52,286 nt of DNA from the NCBI GenBank assembly GCA_964438735.1, contig CAYTLW010000044.1, positions 1-52,286 on the forward strand. The letters are read 5' to 3'. The stretch is from CAYTLW01 sp964438735 (lineage in GTDB: Bacteria > Myxococcota_A > UBA9042). Made by a program: the position numbers and the translations under genes. A model generated the notes under the pieces. The model was not told the DNA's origin. It worked only from the letters and a program-made list of their open reading frames with translations, and made no database searches. Shown one piece after another: positions 28,968 to 40,400 of the stretch; the first letter of the stretch is position 1; each line of letters opens with the position of its first letter.

Positions 28968-31900
28968 ATGACGGCTTCACGTACCCTCGCCCTCGTCCTG
29001 GTCCTGGCCGGCGCATCGTTCGCGGCCAGCCCCGCCGCCGCCGAGCCAGCCCCTGAACCCCCTGCCGTGCCCGCGCCCCTGCTTCCCTGGGTGCCGTGGG
29101 TGATGCACGACCACAAGACCGAGATCTGCACCGCGTCCGGCAGCGAGCGGCTCTGCACCTGGCCCGGACGGCTCGCGGTGCGCATCGATCCCCACGGCGG
29201 CGCCTTCAAGCTGGACGTCTGGCTCGATCGGCCCGGTCGCGTTCGCCTGCCCGGCGACGCCCGCCTGTGGCCGCAGAACGTCGTCGACGGCCGCGAACTG
29301 CCGACGTTGCGCCAGGATGAAGATGGAAAGCCCTGGGTCCGCCTGGCATCCGGCCTGCACGTCGTCACCGGCCGCTTCGACTGGAAGCGGCCGCCCGAAG
29401 TGCTGACCGTGCCGCCAGAGGTCGGCATGGTGACCCTGATCGTCAGCGGAGAGGCGGTGACTCGACTGCGGCGCCAGGAGGATCGGCTCTGGCTGCAGCA
29501 GGGCACCGGCGACGGCGCCGAGGAGACCGACAGCCTCCGCGTGTCGGTCCATCGCCGGCTGCAGGATGGCGTACCCCTGCGGGTCACGACGAGACTTGAG
29601 CTGAAGGTGGCCGGTCGGACCAGAGATGCGCACCTGGGCAAGGTGCTGCTGGCTGGCGGCAGGCCGGTGGCGGTGCGCAGCGAGCTGCCGGTGCAGGTGG
29701 CGCCCGACGGCAACGTGCGCGCCCACGTCCGGCCGGGCAGCCATCGAATCGAGATCGACGCCCTGCACGCGGACGATCCCAAAGAACTGGCGCCGCCCAA
29801 GCCCGGGCCGAGCTTCGATCCCCACGAGGTCTGGCTCTGGCTGCCCGACGAGACCCTGCGCTCGGTGGAGTTGTCGGGTCTGACGGCGGTCGATCCCGAG
29901 CGCACCTCCCTGGCCAGCGACTGGCGCGGTGGCCCGACCTGGATGGCCCGCCACGGCGACCAGCTGAAACTGCAGGTGGCCCGACGAGGGCTGGAAGAGC
30001 CGCCTCCCAATCGGCTCGAACTGCAACGCGCCATCTGGCTCGATCTCGACGGCAAGGGCCTGAGCGTGCGCGACCACCTGACCGGCGAGATGCACCGCGA
30101 CTGGCGGTTGGACTGGGGCGGCGCCGGCGAGCTGGGCCGGGTCAGCGACCAGGGCGAGCATCGCGACCTGCTGATCACCGCCAACGCGAAGACGAGCCGG
30201 CCTGGCGTGGAGCTGCGCAAGGGCAAGCTGGACCTGCAGGCGGAGCTGCGTCTGCAGGAGGCTGGCGAGGGCTTGCAGGCGGTGGGCTGGGACTTCGACG
30301 CCCAGCGACTGCGGGCGACGCTCTATCTGCCACCCGGCTGGCGTCTGCTGGGGGCCAGCGGCGTGGACCGGATGCCCGGCACGTGGCTGGCCTCGTGGAC
30401 GCTGTTCGACTTCTTCCTGGTCCTGATGGTCGCCCTGGGCACCGCCAAGCTGATCGGCTGGCGGTGGGGTGGCATCGCCCTGGCGGCGCTGGTCCTGAGC
30501 CATGGTGAAAACGGCACCCCCAGCTGGGTCTGGCTGAACCTGCTGGCGGCCCTGGCGCTGGTGCGCGTGCTGCCGACGGGGGCGAAGTGGTGGCGCCGCC
30601 TGGCCCAGGCCTACCGGGCGCTGGTGGTGCTGGCGCTGGTGCTGATCCTGGTGCCCTTCGCCATCGGCCAGGTGCGCCACGGCCTCTATCCACAGACCGG
30701 CCAGCCCGGCGACTGGAGCGACGACCTGGGCATGGTGCTGAGCGGCGGCGACATGGCGAAAGCCGCCGCCCCGCAGGAGGAGATGGCGGCCGACTTCAAG
30801 GCCGAAGCGCCCAAGAAGAAGCGCTGGCTGAAGCGCGGCAAGAAGCCCGCCAGCGGCCGCAGCATCCTGTCCAAGGGCGACTACGCACGCGTACGACAGC
30901 AGCTGCAGCAGATCGACCCCAACGCCGTGGTCCAGACCGGCGCCGGCCTGCCGGACTGGCGTTGGAGCAGCTGGGCGCTGGACTGGTCGGGACCGGTGCG
31001 TCGCGACCACAAGATCGAGCTCTTCCTGGTCTCGCCGACCTGGAACCTGGCCCTGGCCCTGCTGCGGGTGGCCCTGCTGCTGGCGCTCGCCCTGGCCCTG
31101 TGTGAGTTCGGCGCGCTGCGTCGCTGGCTGGCCCGCATGTCCGTCTCGTCCCCAGCGGGCACCGCATCGTCTCCCACAGGTGGCGGCGCGGCGAGCTGGC
31201 TGGTGCTGGCCTTGCTGCCGATCCTGGCGGGGCTGCCCGCAAGCGCCCAGGCCCGAAAGATGAGTCGCCGGCCCCCGACTCCGCCGCCGGTTCCGCAGCA
31301 GGTTCAACAGCAGATCCAGCAGCAGGACAACCGCAACCAGCAGATCCAGAACGCGGTCAACAACGCCATCAACCAGATCCCGGCTGTGCCCGGGGTGAAC
31401 CTGCGCGCCGGCCCCGAGCCCTCCCAGGAGATGCTCGACACCCTGCGCGATCGCCTGTTGGCCGCCACCGCCTGCAAGGGCCCCTGCGTGACCGTGTCGA
31501 ACATGACCCTGGCGGTGCGCGATCGCCAGGTGGAGCTGCGAGCCGAGGTGCACGCCCAGCGCCTGGCTGCCTGGGCGCTGCCAGGTCCGCTGGCCGCCCT
31601 GGCCATCACCGAGGTCCAGGTGGACGAGCAGGGCACCGACCATCTACGTCGATCTGAAGGCGGCCTGCTGCAGGTCCAGCTGCCGGCCGGGCGCCACGTG
31701 GTGTTCGCCCGCGGTCAACTGGGTGGCGGGCGCGTCGTCACCCTGCGCTTCGATCCCCAGGGTCGACCCCATCGGCTGGCATTTGACGGCGCCGGCTGGC
31801 GCATCGATGGCCTGGACAGCACCGGCGTACCGGACGACTCGGTCCAGCTGGCCCGCCAGGCGACCACCGCCGAAGCCGACAGCCGCGTCGATGCAGGTCA

Positions 31901-33383
31901 GAGCGAGCTGCCACCGTGGTTCACCGTCGAGCGCCACCTGCTGCTGGGCCTGCCCTGGCAGGTCCGCACCGTCGTCCGCCGCGAGGTCGCCGAGCGCCCC
32001 CAACTGGTCAAGATCCCCCTGCTGGCCGGCGAGGCGGTGATGACCGAAGGCGTGCGCGTCGAGGAGGCCGATGGCAGCCGCCTGGCCCTGGTCAGCCTGG
32101 CCCGCGGCGTGTCGGAGTTCCCCTTCACCAGCGAGCTGCCCATCGCGCCCGAGATCCAGCTCGCGGCACCATCGGGCCAGCCGTGGACCGAGCGCTGGAC
32201 CGTCGCCTGCAGCCCCATCTGGCGCTGTGACTTCAGCGGCCCGGCGCCGGTACGTCGCGAGACGGCACAAGGACTGCTGGAGCCCCACTGGCGGCCCTGG
32301 CCCGGCGAGACGCTCAAGGTCGCGGTGGTGCGGCCCAAAGGCGCCACCGGCCAGGCCGTGACCGTCGACCGCGTGGACTACCGCGTCCGGCCGGGTCAAC
32401 GCCTGCTGGAGGCGACCCTGGACCTGCGCATCCGCGCCTCTCAGGGCGGCTGGCGCAAGATCGGCCTGCCCGCCGGCGCCGAGCTGCAGAAGGTGGAGAT
32501 CGACGGCAAAGATCGCCACATCCGGCCGGACGAAAAGGGCGTGGTGCACCTGCCCCTGCGACCCGGCGAGCAGCGCTTCGTGCTCCGCTGGCAGCAGCCC
32601 TGGAGTCGCTCGGTCATCGAGCGCGCGCCCGCGGTCGACCTGGGCGGCCCGGCGGTGAACGCCCGTGTACGCATCGAGCTGGGCCAGGAGCGCTGGTTGC
32701 TCTGGGCCCTGGGGCCGAGTTGGGGCCCGGCGGTCCTGTTCTGGAGTCACCTGCTGGTGCTGGCCTTGCTGGCCGTGTTGCTGGGGCGCATCCGCCCGCT
32801 GGGCGTGCGCACCTGGCAGTGGCTGCTGCTGGGCTTGGGCTTCGTCCAGCTGCCCGTGGTGGTGCTGCTCATCGTGGTCGGCTGGTTCGCCGCGGTGGCC
32901 TGGCGCCAGCGCTTCTGGCGCGAGCGCATCGATCCACTCTGGGTGGTGCCCTTCAACCTGGGCCAGGTCGCGCTGGTCGGCTACACGGTGGTGGCGCTGA
33001 TCTGCCTGTACGCGGCGATTCACACCAATCTGCTGCTGGACCTGGACATGCAGGTACGCGGCGGCGGCTCAGACAACGACTCGCTGGTCTGGTACGTCGA
33101 CCGCGTGACCGACACGCTGCCCTCGGCGGCGATCATTTCGCTGCCCGTGCTGGTCTGGCGGCTGGTGATGTTGTTGTGGAGCCTGTGGCTGGTCTGGGCG
33201 CTGCTGCGCTGGCTGCCCAGGTCCTGGCGAGCGTTCAGCCAGGACGGGCTCTGGCGTCGCGGTCCGCAGCGACAGGCTGCGCCACAGTCCTCGACAAGGG
33301 ATCCGGCACCGTCGACCGCAGACACCTCTGGCGCCCCGATCCCGCCCCCGCCGCCCGCGGAACAGACCCCCGACGACTCCTGA
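28968..33383 (+). CDS. giant multi-pass membrane protein of unknown function
   Basis: 1471 aa; I do not recognise a named family. The ATG at 28968 has AGGAGG a few nt upstream. A signal peptide (LALVLVLAGASFAASPAAA) leads into a long beta-rich soluble region of about 450 residues. Membrane helices cluster near residues 480-520 and 540-575, near 690-710 and 745-770. A Gln-rich segment (PQQVQQQIQQQDNRNQQIQN) then leads to a second soluble region. About six helices close the protein (SHLLVLALLAVLLGRI onwards). The tail is Pro-rich. Two large periplasmic domains separated by membrane bundles suggest an envelope assembly or sensing role, but this is inference. A perfect TTGACA at 28916-28921 may be the -35, without a clear -10. 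Confidence 0.75.
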   Translation: MTASRTLALVLVLAGASFAASPAAAEPAPEPPAVPAPLLPWVPWVMHDHKTEICTASGSERLCTWPGRLAVRIDPHGGAFKLDVWLDRPGRVRLPGDARLWPQNVVDGRELPTLRQDEDGKPWVRLASGLHVVTGRFDWKRPPEVLTVPPEVGMVTLIVSGEAVTRLRRQEDRLWLQQGTGDGAEETDSLRVSVHRRLQDGVPLRVTTRLELKVAGRTRDAHLGKVLLAGGRPVAVRSELPVQVAPDGNVRAHVRPGSHRIEIDALHADDPKELAPPKPGPSFDPHEVWLWLPDETLRSVELSGLTAVDPERTSLASDWRGGPTWMARHGDQLKLQVARRGLEEPPPNRLELQRAIWLDLDGKGLSVRDHLTGEMHRDWRLDWGGAGELGRVSDQGEHRDLLITANAKTSRPGVELRKGKLDLQAELRLQEAGEGLQAVGWDFDAQRLRATLYLPPGWRLLGASGVDRMPGTWLASWTLFDFFLVLMVALGTAKLIGWRWGGIALAALVLSHGENGTPSWVWLNLLAALALVRVLPTGAKWWRRLAQAYRALVVLALVLILVPFAIGQVRHGLYPQTGQPGDWSDDLGMVLSGGDMAKAAAPQEEMAADFKAEAPKKKRWLKRGKKPASGRSILSKGDYARVRQQLQQIDPNAVVQTGAGLPDWRWSSWALDWSGPVRRDHKIELFLVSPTWNLALALLRVALLLALALALCEFGALRRWLARMSVSSPAGTASSPTGGGAASWLVLALLPILAGLPASAQARKMSRRPPTPPPVPQQVQQQIQQQDNRNQQIQNAVNNAINQIPAVPGVNLRAGPEPSQEMLDTLRDRLLAATACKGPCVTVSNMTLAVRDRQVELRAEVHAQRLAAWALPGPLAALAITEVQVDEQGTDHLRRSEGGLLQVQLPAGRHVVFARGQLGGGRVVTLRFDPQGRPHRLAFDGAGWRIDGLDSTGVPDDSVQLARQATTAEADSRVDAGQSELPPWFTVERHLLLGLPWQVRTVVRREVAERPQLVKIPLLAGEAVMTEGVRVEEADGSRLALVSLARGVSEFPFTSELPIAPEIQLAAPSGQPWTERWTVACSPIWRCDFSGPAPVRRETAQGLLEPHWRPWPGETLKVAVVRPKGATGQAVTVDRVDYRVRPGQRLLEATLDLRIRASQGGWRKIGLPAGAELQKVEIDGKDRHIRPDEKGVVHLPLRPGEQRFVLRWQQPWSRSVIERAPAVDLGGPAVNARVRIELGQERWLLWALGPSWGPAVLFWSHLLVLALLAVLLGRIRPLGVRTWQWLLLGLGFVQLPVVVLLIVVGWFAAVAWRQRFWRERIDPLWVVPFNLGQVALVGYTVVALICLYAAIHTNLLLDLDMQVRGGGSDNDSLVWYVDRVTDTLPSAAIISLPVLVWRLVMLLWSLWLVWALLRWLPRSWRAFSQDGLWRRGPQRQAAPQSSTRDPAPSTADTSGAPIPPPPPAEQTPDDS

Positions 33384-33397
33384 GCGAGAGCCCGCGC

Positions 33398-33634
33398 TCA
33401 GATACGCTTGTGGGCGCCGTCGCAGAAGGGCGAACTGCCCGTGGCCTTGCATTGGCAGAGGGCGTACTTCTTGGCCTCGGTGATCTGCACCTGCATGGGC
33501 GTGAACTCGCTGCCCTGGTGGGCGCCATCGCACCACGGCTGGTTGGCGGACTTGCCGCAGCGGCACCACCAGTACTCACCTGGTTCGAGCTCGAGCACGG
33601 AGGGGACTTTGGCGGCGACGGTGGCTTCGGACAT
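33398..33634 (-). CDS. double CDGSH iron-sulfur domain protein
   Basis: 77 aa from the ATG at 33634, with GGAG 5 nt upstream. It has two CDGSH-type 2Fe-2S motifs in tandem: CRCGKSANQPWCDGAH and CQCKATGSSPFCDGAH, each with the three Cys and one His ligands of the family. Such small proteins (CISD3-like) bind redox-active, acid-labile clusters; the partner is unknown. The gene is convergent with the giant membrane protein, only 14 bp from its stop, and a six-bp hairpin lies between them. Confidence 0.9.
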   Translation of the reverse strand: MSEATVAAKVPSVLELEPGEYWWCRCGKSANQPWCDGAHQGSEFTPMQVQITEAKKYALCQCKATGSSPFCDGAHKRI

Positions 33635-33781
33635 GGGGTTCTCCTGGCCGGGTCTGTAGATGCCGGCTCGGGCAGCATCGCCGCGCCGCCGGTCACCGTC
33701 GAGCCCCTGCAACCGCAACACACCGTTGTCTCAGTGGAACAGCTTCCAAACCGGGCCTGCAGCAGGCCCCGGATGAGCAGA

Positions 33782-33811
33782 TTGTCTGCGGGCGCCCGGC
33801 TCTGCTACCTT
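33782..33811 (+). promoter_or_regulatory. candidate promoter for the lipoprotein at 33842
   Basis: TTGTCT (33782-33787) and TACCTT (33806-33811) are separated by 18 bp, with the ATG 30 nt further on. Confidence 0.35.
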
Positions 33812-33841
33812 GCTGTCCGCTGCCGGCAAGCCACTGAGTCC

Positions 33842-34528
33842 ATGACCCGACCTACCCGCCCCCATCTCACCGCGCTCCTCCGACTCGCCATGATCGGCGC
33901 GCTGGCGTTGACGTGCTTGGCTTGCGAGAACGACACCGACACGCCCGATAGCAGCAGCTCGGTGACAGACGCCGGCCCCGCTGCCGACACGGTCACACAG
34001 CCCCAGACCGACACCGGCACCGCGCCGCAGGACGCCGCCAAGCCCGTCAAGACGCCCATGGTGCAGATGGGCGGCTCCGATGACGAAGGCAAGGGATTCA
34101 TCGACTGGTCCAGCGAGAAAGAAGCGCCGCCGCTGATCCACGGCATCCAGGGCGGCGAGCACGTCTTCTTCAGCGTGCGAGTCAAGAACGTCGATCCCAA
34201 AAAGATGAACCTGAAGCTGCACATGACCATGGCCGACACCGGCGAGATCGTCTTCCCCGGCCCGCTGAGCAAGTACAAGCAGACCCTCAAGAAGGAGACC
34301 GTCGACGGCAACTGGACGGGCTGGTACTTCAAGAACGGCTTTATCGGGTTCGTGCACTGCCCCTGCCTGGTCGCCGGCCAGAAGCTCAAATTCGAGCTCG
34401 TCGTGACCACCCAGGACGGCAAGACGACCATGAAGGACAGTCACATCATCGTGCCGGGCAGCAAGAAGGTCGCGCCCCACTGGGATGGCGACTGCAACGA
34501 TGACGAGCACGATCAGTGCAAGACCTAG
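33842..34528 (+). CDS. small lipoprotein, unknown function
   Basis: 228 aa. The protein starts at the ATG at 33842; the frame stays open far upstream only because it shadows the giant gene. A signal of MTRPTRPHLTALLRLAMIGALAL is followed by TCLACEND, where the second Cys is the likely lipidated residue. A low-complexity Asp/Thr/Pro/Gln linker (DTVTQPQTDTGTAP) comes next. The remaining 130 residues form a beta-rich domain (HGIQGGEHVFFSVRVKN, KLKFELVVTTQDGK) ending in DGDCNDDEHDQCKT. I know of no family match. The linker style is shared with the lipoprotein at 34555. Confidence 0.7.
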   Translation: MTRPTRPHLTALLRLAMIGALALTCLACENDTDTPDSSSSVTDAGPAADTVTQPQTDTGTAPQDAAKPVKTPMVQMGGSDDEGKGFIDWSSEKEAPPLIHGIQGGEHVFFSVRVKNVDPKKMNLKLHMTMADTGEIVFPGPLSKYKQTLKKETVDGNWTGWYFKNGFIGFVHCPCLVAGQKLKFELVVTTQDGKTTMKDSHIIVPGSKKVAPHWDGDCNDDEHDQCKT

Positions 34529-34554
34529 CGGGGCGCTGAGCTCGACCGATAGCG

Positions 34555-35978
34555 CTACGGGCCGAAGACCAGCGGATGGGCGCGCAGGATGCGGCCCTGC
34601 TGCTTGCTGAAGGTGGCCGCCGCGGTGCCCGCCTGCCAGAACATGGCGTTGTCCGAGCCCTTGCCGACGCACTCGACGTCTGTCAGCACGCCGTCGCCGT
34701 CGCCGTCGCTGGACTTGGTGCACTCGACGGTGTCGTCGATGGGATCGTGGGCCGTGCCGTCGGGGCTGCTGGTCCACCACAGGCCGAGGAAGTGCCCGAT
34801 CTGGCGCGCCAGCACCCGGCCGGCCTTGTCGCCTTCCTTGTCGCCGAAGGCGCCGAGCGCGACGACCACGCCGGCGCGCGGGACGCCGTGGAAGAACGCC
34901 GGCCCCGGGATCCCTCCCGAGATGCCCTGCAGCTCGCCACCGGGCGCGTCGTCCTTGCCGATCTTGCTGACGATGAACACATCCAGCACCGCGCTGCCGC
35001 CGAACTTGCCGGCCTCGGCGAAGAGGTTGTCCAGGCCGCTGCTGCCCGACAGGCTCAGGTCATTGGCCTCGGCCACCGCCGTGAATCCCGGTCCGGTGTC
35101 GCGCCGATCGTCGACCACCAGCTGCAGGCCGGCGGTCTGCAGGATCTTGGCCGCCTGGGCCAGCATCGCCTCGGTGCGCACATCGCCGATGGAGGTCTTG
35201 GCGGTGACGCTGGCGGCGCCGGTGAAGAAGAGCCGCAGCCGGATGGTGCCGCTGGCCGGCACGCCGCCGTCCGAGCTGGCGCGATGAAACACCACCGTCT
35301 GCACGGAATGGCCGCTGTAGGCCGCCTTGGCGAAGGTGTTGCCCTTCTGCTTGTAGGCGAAACCACAGGTGCTCAGGTGCCAGGTCATGGACTTGATGGC
35401 GTCCAGGCTGGCGGTCGAGCTCGGGATCAGCCCCGCGCCCGTGCCGGCGGTCGCCCGCACCCGGTTGGGGCAGGTGATGCAGAGTTCGGTGCACTCGCCC
35501 TTCATCCACGCGGTGCCCATCATGGTCACCGCCTTGCTCCACAGGAATCGCCCGGGATGGTCGCCGCGCACCACCGTCAGCAGCGAGATGGCCTTGTCGG
35601 GCAGGTCCACCTGCAGGCTCTCGCTCTTGCCGACGCTGCCGAAGGGCTTCGACGACAGGTGCAGCCCGACCACACCCGGCGGCAGGTCGGTCGGCACGGT
35701 GGCCGGCTTGGGCAGGATGACGCCGTCGGGCACCACGTCGCCAGGTCCGGCGTCCACGGGACCGCTGTCCATGGGCCCCGTATCCACCGGGCCGCTGTCT
35801 TCGGGTCCCGTGTCCTCGATGGTCGTGTCGGGCTGCCCGCTGTCGACCACGCCGCTGTCGGCGTCCGAATCGAGCTTCTTGCCGGCGGCGGTGCCAGCCT
35901 CGTCGTCGCACGCCCAGGCGCCGGCGATGAGCAGGCCACAGAGCAGCAGGCAGGGCGCTGCATGTAGTCGATGGCGGG

Positions 35979-35982
<4 letters not shown>
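34555..35982 (-). CDS. lipoprotein with a degenerate HExxH zinc-metalloprotease domain
   Basis: 475 aa; GGAGGG precedes the ATG at 35982. The lipobox is near IAGAWAC, followed by an acidic linker built from DSGPVDTGP units. The C-terminal half has the layout of secreted zincins that carry HExxHxxGxxH, but here the motif reads ARQIGHFLGLWW. The first His is Arg393, the catalytic Glu is Gln394 and the third ligand is Trp403; only His397 and Gly400 remain. The surrounding TAHDPIDDTVEC matches the usual post-motif region. It is therefore probably a pseudoenzyme. The start overlaps the mepA stop by ATGA, which implies coupled translation with the murein endopeptidase. I infer a structural or binding role at the cell wall. 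Confidence 0.78.
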
Positions 35983-37336
<1,354 letters not shown>

Positions 37337-37439
37337 GGGCGGTCACGGGCGGGTCGCGGCGCCGAGTGTAGCAGGGCGTCGGTGAATCTCGACCTTGTTG
37401 GAAGTTGACTTGTGGGCCCTGGCATTCCATGCAAGTGCC

Positions 37440-40400
37440 ATGACCTTGTCCCTGCCCGCTGGCGCGCCCGATCACTACGTGCAGGCCGGTGCGGCCATCC
37501 GCAAGGAGCAGCGTCGCTGTGGCCGGGCCCGGCTGATGACCTGTCACGCGGTCGCCCTGCAGCCGGGTCAGCCGACGCTGTTTCGCATGGAGGTGGGCGC
37601 GTTCGCCGAGGCCGACTGGTCCTGGGAGGGGGCGCGCGCGTTCAAACCCGAGGCCCTGCCGGAGGTGGACGATCCCCTGGCCGCCGGCGCGCCGCCGCAC
37701 GATCGGAGCAAGCTGCTCTGGAAGGGCGAGGTCGTCGCCGTCGACGAAGACGCCGGGGCGCTCTATCTGGCCCCCGATGACGAGCACGATCCGACCACAG
37801 GCCGATTCATCGTGCAGCCCTTCGACTTTCACGAGGCCATCGCCCAGCTGCTGCATCCGGATCGGCCGGCGCCCTGGCAGGAGGATCTCTCCGCCCGCCT
37901 GCTGGCCGCGCTGACCCCACACACCGAGCCCCACCTGGACGCGGGCGACGCGCTGCCCGTCCTGGCGACCATGTGGCGGCATCCCTGGACCCTGCTGTGG
38001 GGACCGCCGGGCACGGGCAAGACTTGGACCTTGGGCCGACAGGTGGCCCGCTGCGTGGCCGGTGGCAGTGAGCGCCTGCTCGTGGTCAGCACGACCAATC
38101 GCGCCACGGATAACGCCGCCCTGCAGATCGGCGCCGCCCTGGACGCCGCCCGCCTGGTGGCCACGGTGCGCCGGGTGGGCAGCGGGGTGGACTTCGCCCG
38201 CTTCGAAGAGGCCGGCCAGGCCTGGATGGTGGGCGAACGCGCCGCGACCCTTCGTCGCGAGCTGTCGACCCTGGCCCGTCGCTTTGAAAAAGCCCGCGAG
38301 CCGGCCGCCAGGGCCCGCCTGGCCGCCCAGATGCAGGGCCTGCGCGCGACCCTGGGTGACGCCAGCCTGGAGGTGATCCTGGACCGCCGCCAGCAGGTGG
38401 TGGTGAGCACCGCCTTCAACGCCGCGCGCCTGCTGAGCCAAGCCGAGATCCAACAGAAGCTGGCCGACGCCGAGCCCCCGTTCTCGACCCTGATGGTCGA
38501 CGAGGCGGGCATGGTCTCGCGCGCGGCCACGGCCGTCCTGTCGCTCTGGGCGGCCCGTCGGGTGGTGCTCATCGGCGACCCACGCCAGCTCGCTCCAGTG
38601 GCTCGCGAGACGCGGGTGCTCCCCCCGCAGGAGGCCCGCTGGCTGGCCTGCAGCGGCCTGCATCACCTGGACGCCAGCACCCTGGACGGCGCCATGGTGC
38701 TGCTGCGCCGCCAGCATCGCATGGCGCCGGCCATCCGCCAGGTGGTGTCCGCCTACAGCTACGACGACAGCCTCGAGGACGCCGAGGGCGTGGCGGAGCG
38801 ACACTTTGAGGCCGACCGGTTGCTGGCCGACCAGCCACGCGCCATCTGGTACGTGCTCGACGAGGCGGGCGATGTCACGGCCATGCGCGCTCAGCGTGGT
38901 CCGGCCCGGCGCAGCTGGTTGCGGGCCCAGACACCCGCGCTGCTGGACCGGCTGTTCGGCAGCCATCCCCGTCTGGCCGCCGGCCCCGGTCTGCTGCTGT
39001 CGCCCTTCCGCGCCCAGACCCGGGCCCTGCGCACCTGGTTGGCCGAGCGCGGCCACGAGCGCTGGCAGGCCTCGACGGTGCACGCCCAGCAGGGGGCCGA
39101 GGCGCCCTTCGTGATCTTCGACACGGTGCACGCGGGCAGCACCGGCTGGCCCACCGACGAGTGGCTGCGCCTGGTCAACGTGGCCCTGAGTCGGGCCCGC
39201 GAGCTGGTCATCTTGCTGGCCACCCGCGACGAGATGCGCCAGCCCTACCTGGCCCCCCTGGCGCCCCTGCTGGCGCCCCGGGTGCTGCGCGCGGTGGACA
39301 AGGCAGGGCGTCGGCTGGCCTGGCAGACGGTGCAGACGCAGATCACCTGGACGCCGGGCGCCGAAGCGCGCGCTGATCCCACGACTCTGGGCGGTCAGAT
39401 CGCCCGCCGCAAAGCCCTGCGTCCGGTCATGAGCGCCGAGCAGGACCGCCTCTGCCGGCTGCCCCTGGACGGTCGGCCCCGCCTGGTCCGCGGCGTGGCC
39501 GGCAGCGGCAAGACCTGGGTGATGACCGCCTGGCTCGCTCGCACCCTGTGCGAAGATCGCTTCGACCACCTGGAGCGAATCTGGGTGGTCTACGGCAACG
39601 CCTCCCTCAAGCGGCTGATCGAAGGTCACCTGCAGCGCGCCTGGCAGACCGTCGCCGGCGACCGTCCGCTGCCCTGGGAGCGTGTGCAGCTGCTGCACAT
39701 CCGCCACGTCCTCGACGGCCTGCTGGCCGAGGTGGGCGCCGAGACCGACACCTACGGCTTCGACTACGACGGCATGGCGCACCATCGCCTGCTGCGGGCC
39801 GAGGAGACGCCTGTCGAGACCCGCTGCGACGCGCTCTTCGTCGACGAGGCCCAGGACCTGGGGCACCACGCCCTGGAGCTGCTCTTCTCGCTGGTCCGTC
39901 CATGGCAGAACGACGATCCGCAGGCCCGCGCGGTGCACATCTTCTTCGACAACAACCAGCGTCTGTTCAGCGACGGCACGCCGCGCTGGAAGGAGCTCGG
40001 CCTGGACCTGCGCGGCCGCTCCACGGTGATGAAGGAGAGCTGGCGCACCACCCGACCCATCGCCGAGCTCGCCCGCAACGTGTTCTACTGCCTGGTGCGC
40101 TTCGACGGCGATCCCGACCACCGCGAGTACGTGCGCCGGGGCCTCATCGAGCGACTCGGCCGCGGCGCGGACGCCTGGTGGCGCGAGCGCTTCAGCCCCG
40201 TCCAGGGTCCGCCGCCTTCGCTCCATCTGCACGCCGACAGGGAGAGCGAGCTGACCGACCTGGTCGCCGCCGCGCGCGCCTTCATCAGCGACCAGGGCGT
40301 GCTGCCGGGCGACCTGCGCCTGCTGGCCAACGATCCGGCCTTGCGCCGGGACCTGCACGCCGCGCTGCAGCAGGCACTGAAGCACCTGCCCGTGCGGGTC

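Noticed and set aside
28977..31643. 888-codon open frame antisense to the giant membrane protein
   Set aside because: Gly/Gln/His-rich shadow without a ribosome binding site; the sense frame has AGGAGG, a signal peptide and membrane helices.
32720..33841. Apparent upstream extension of the lipoprotein at 33842
   Set aside because: It overlaps the 3' end of the giant gene in another frame and lacks the lipoprotein start; the ATG at 33842 begins a proper lipobox.
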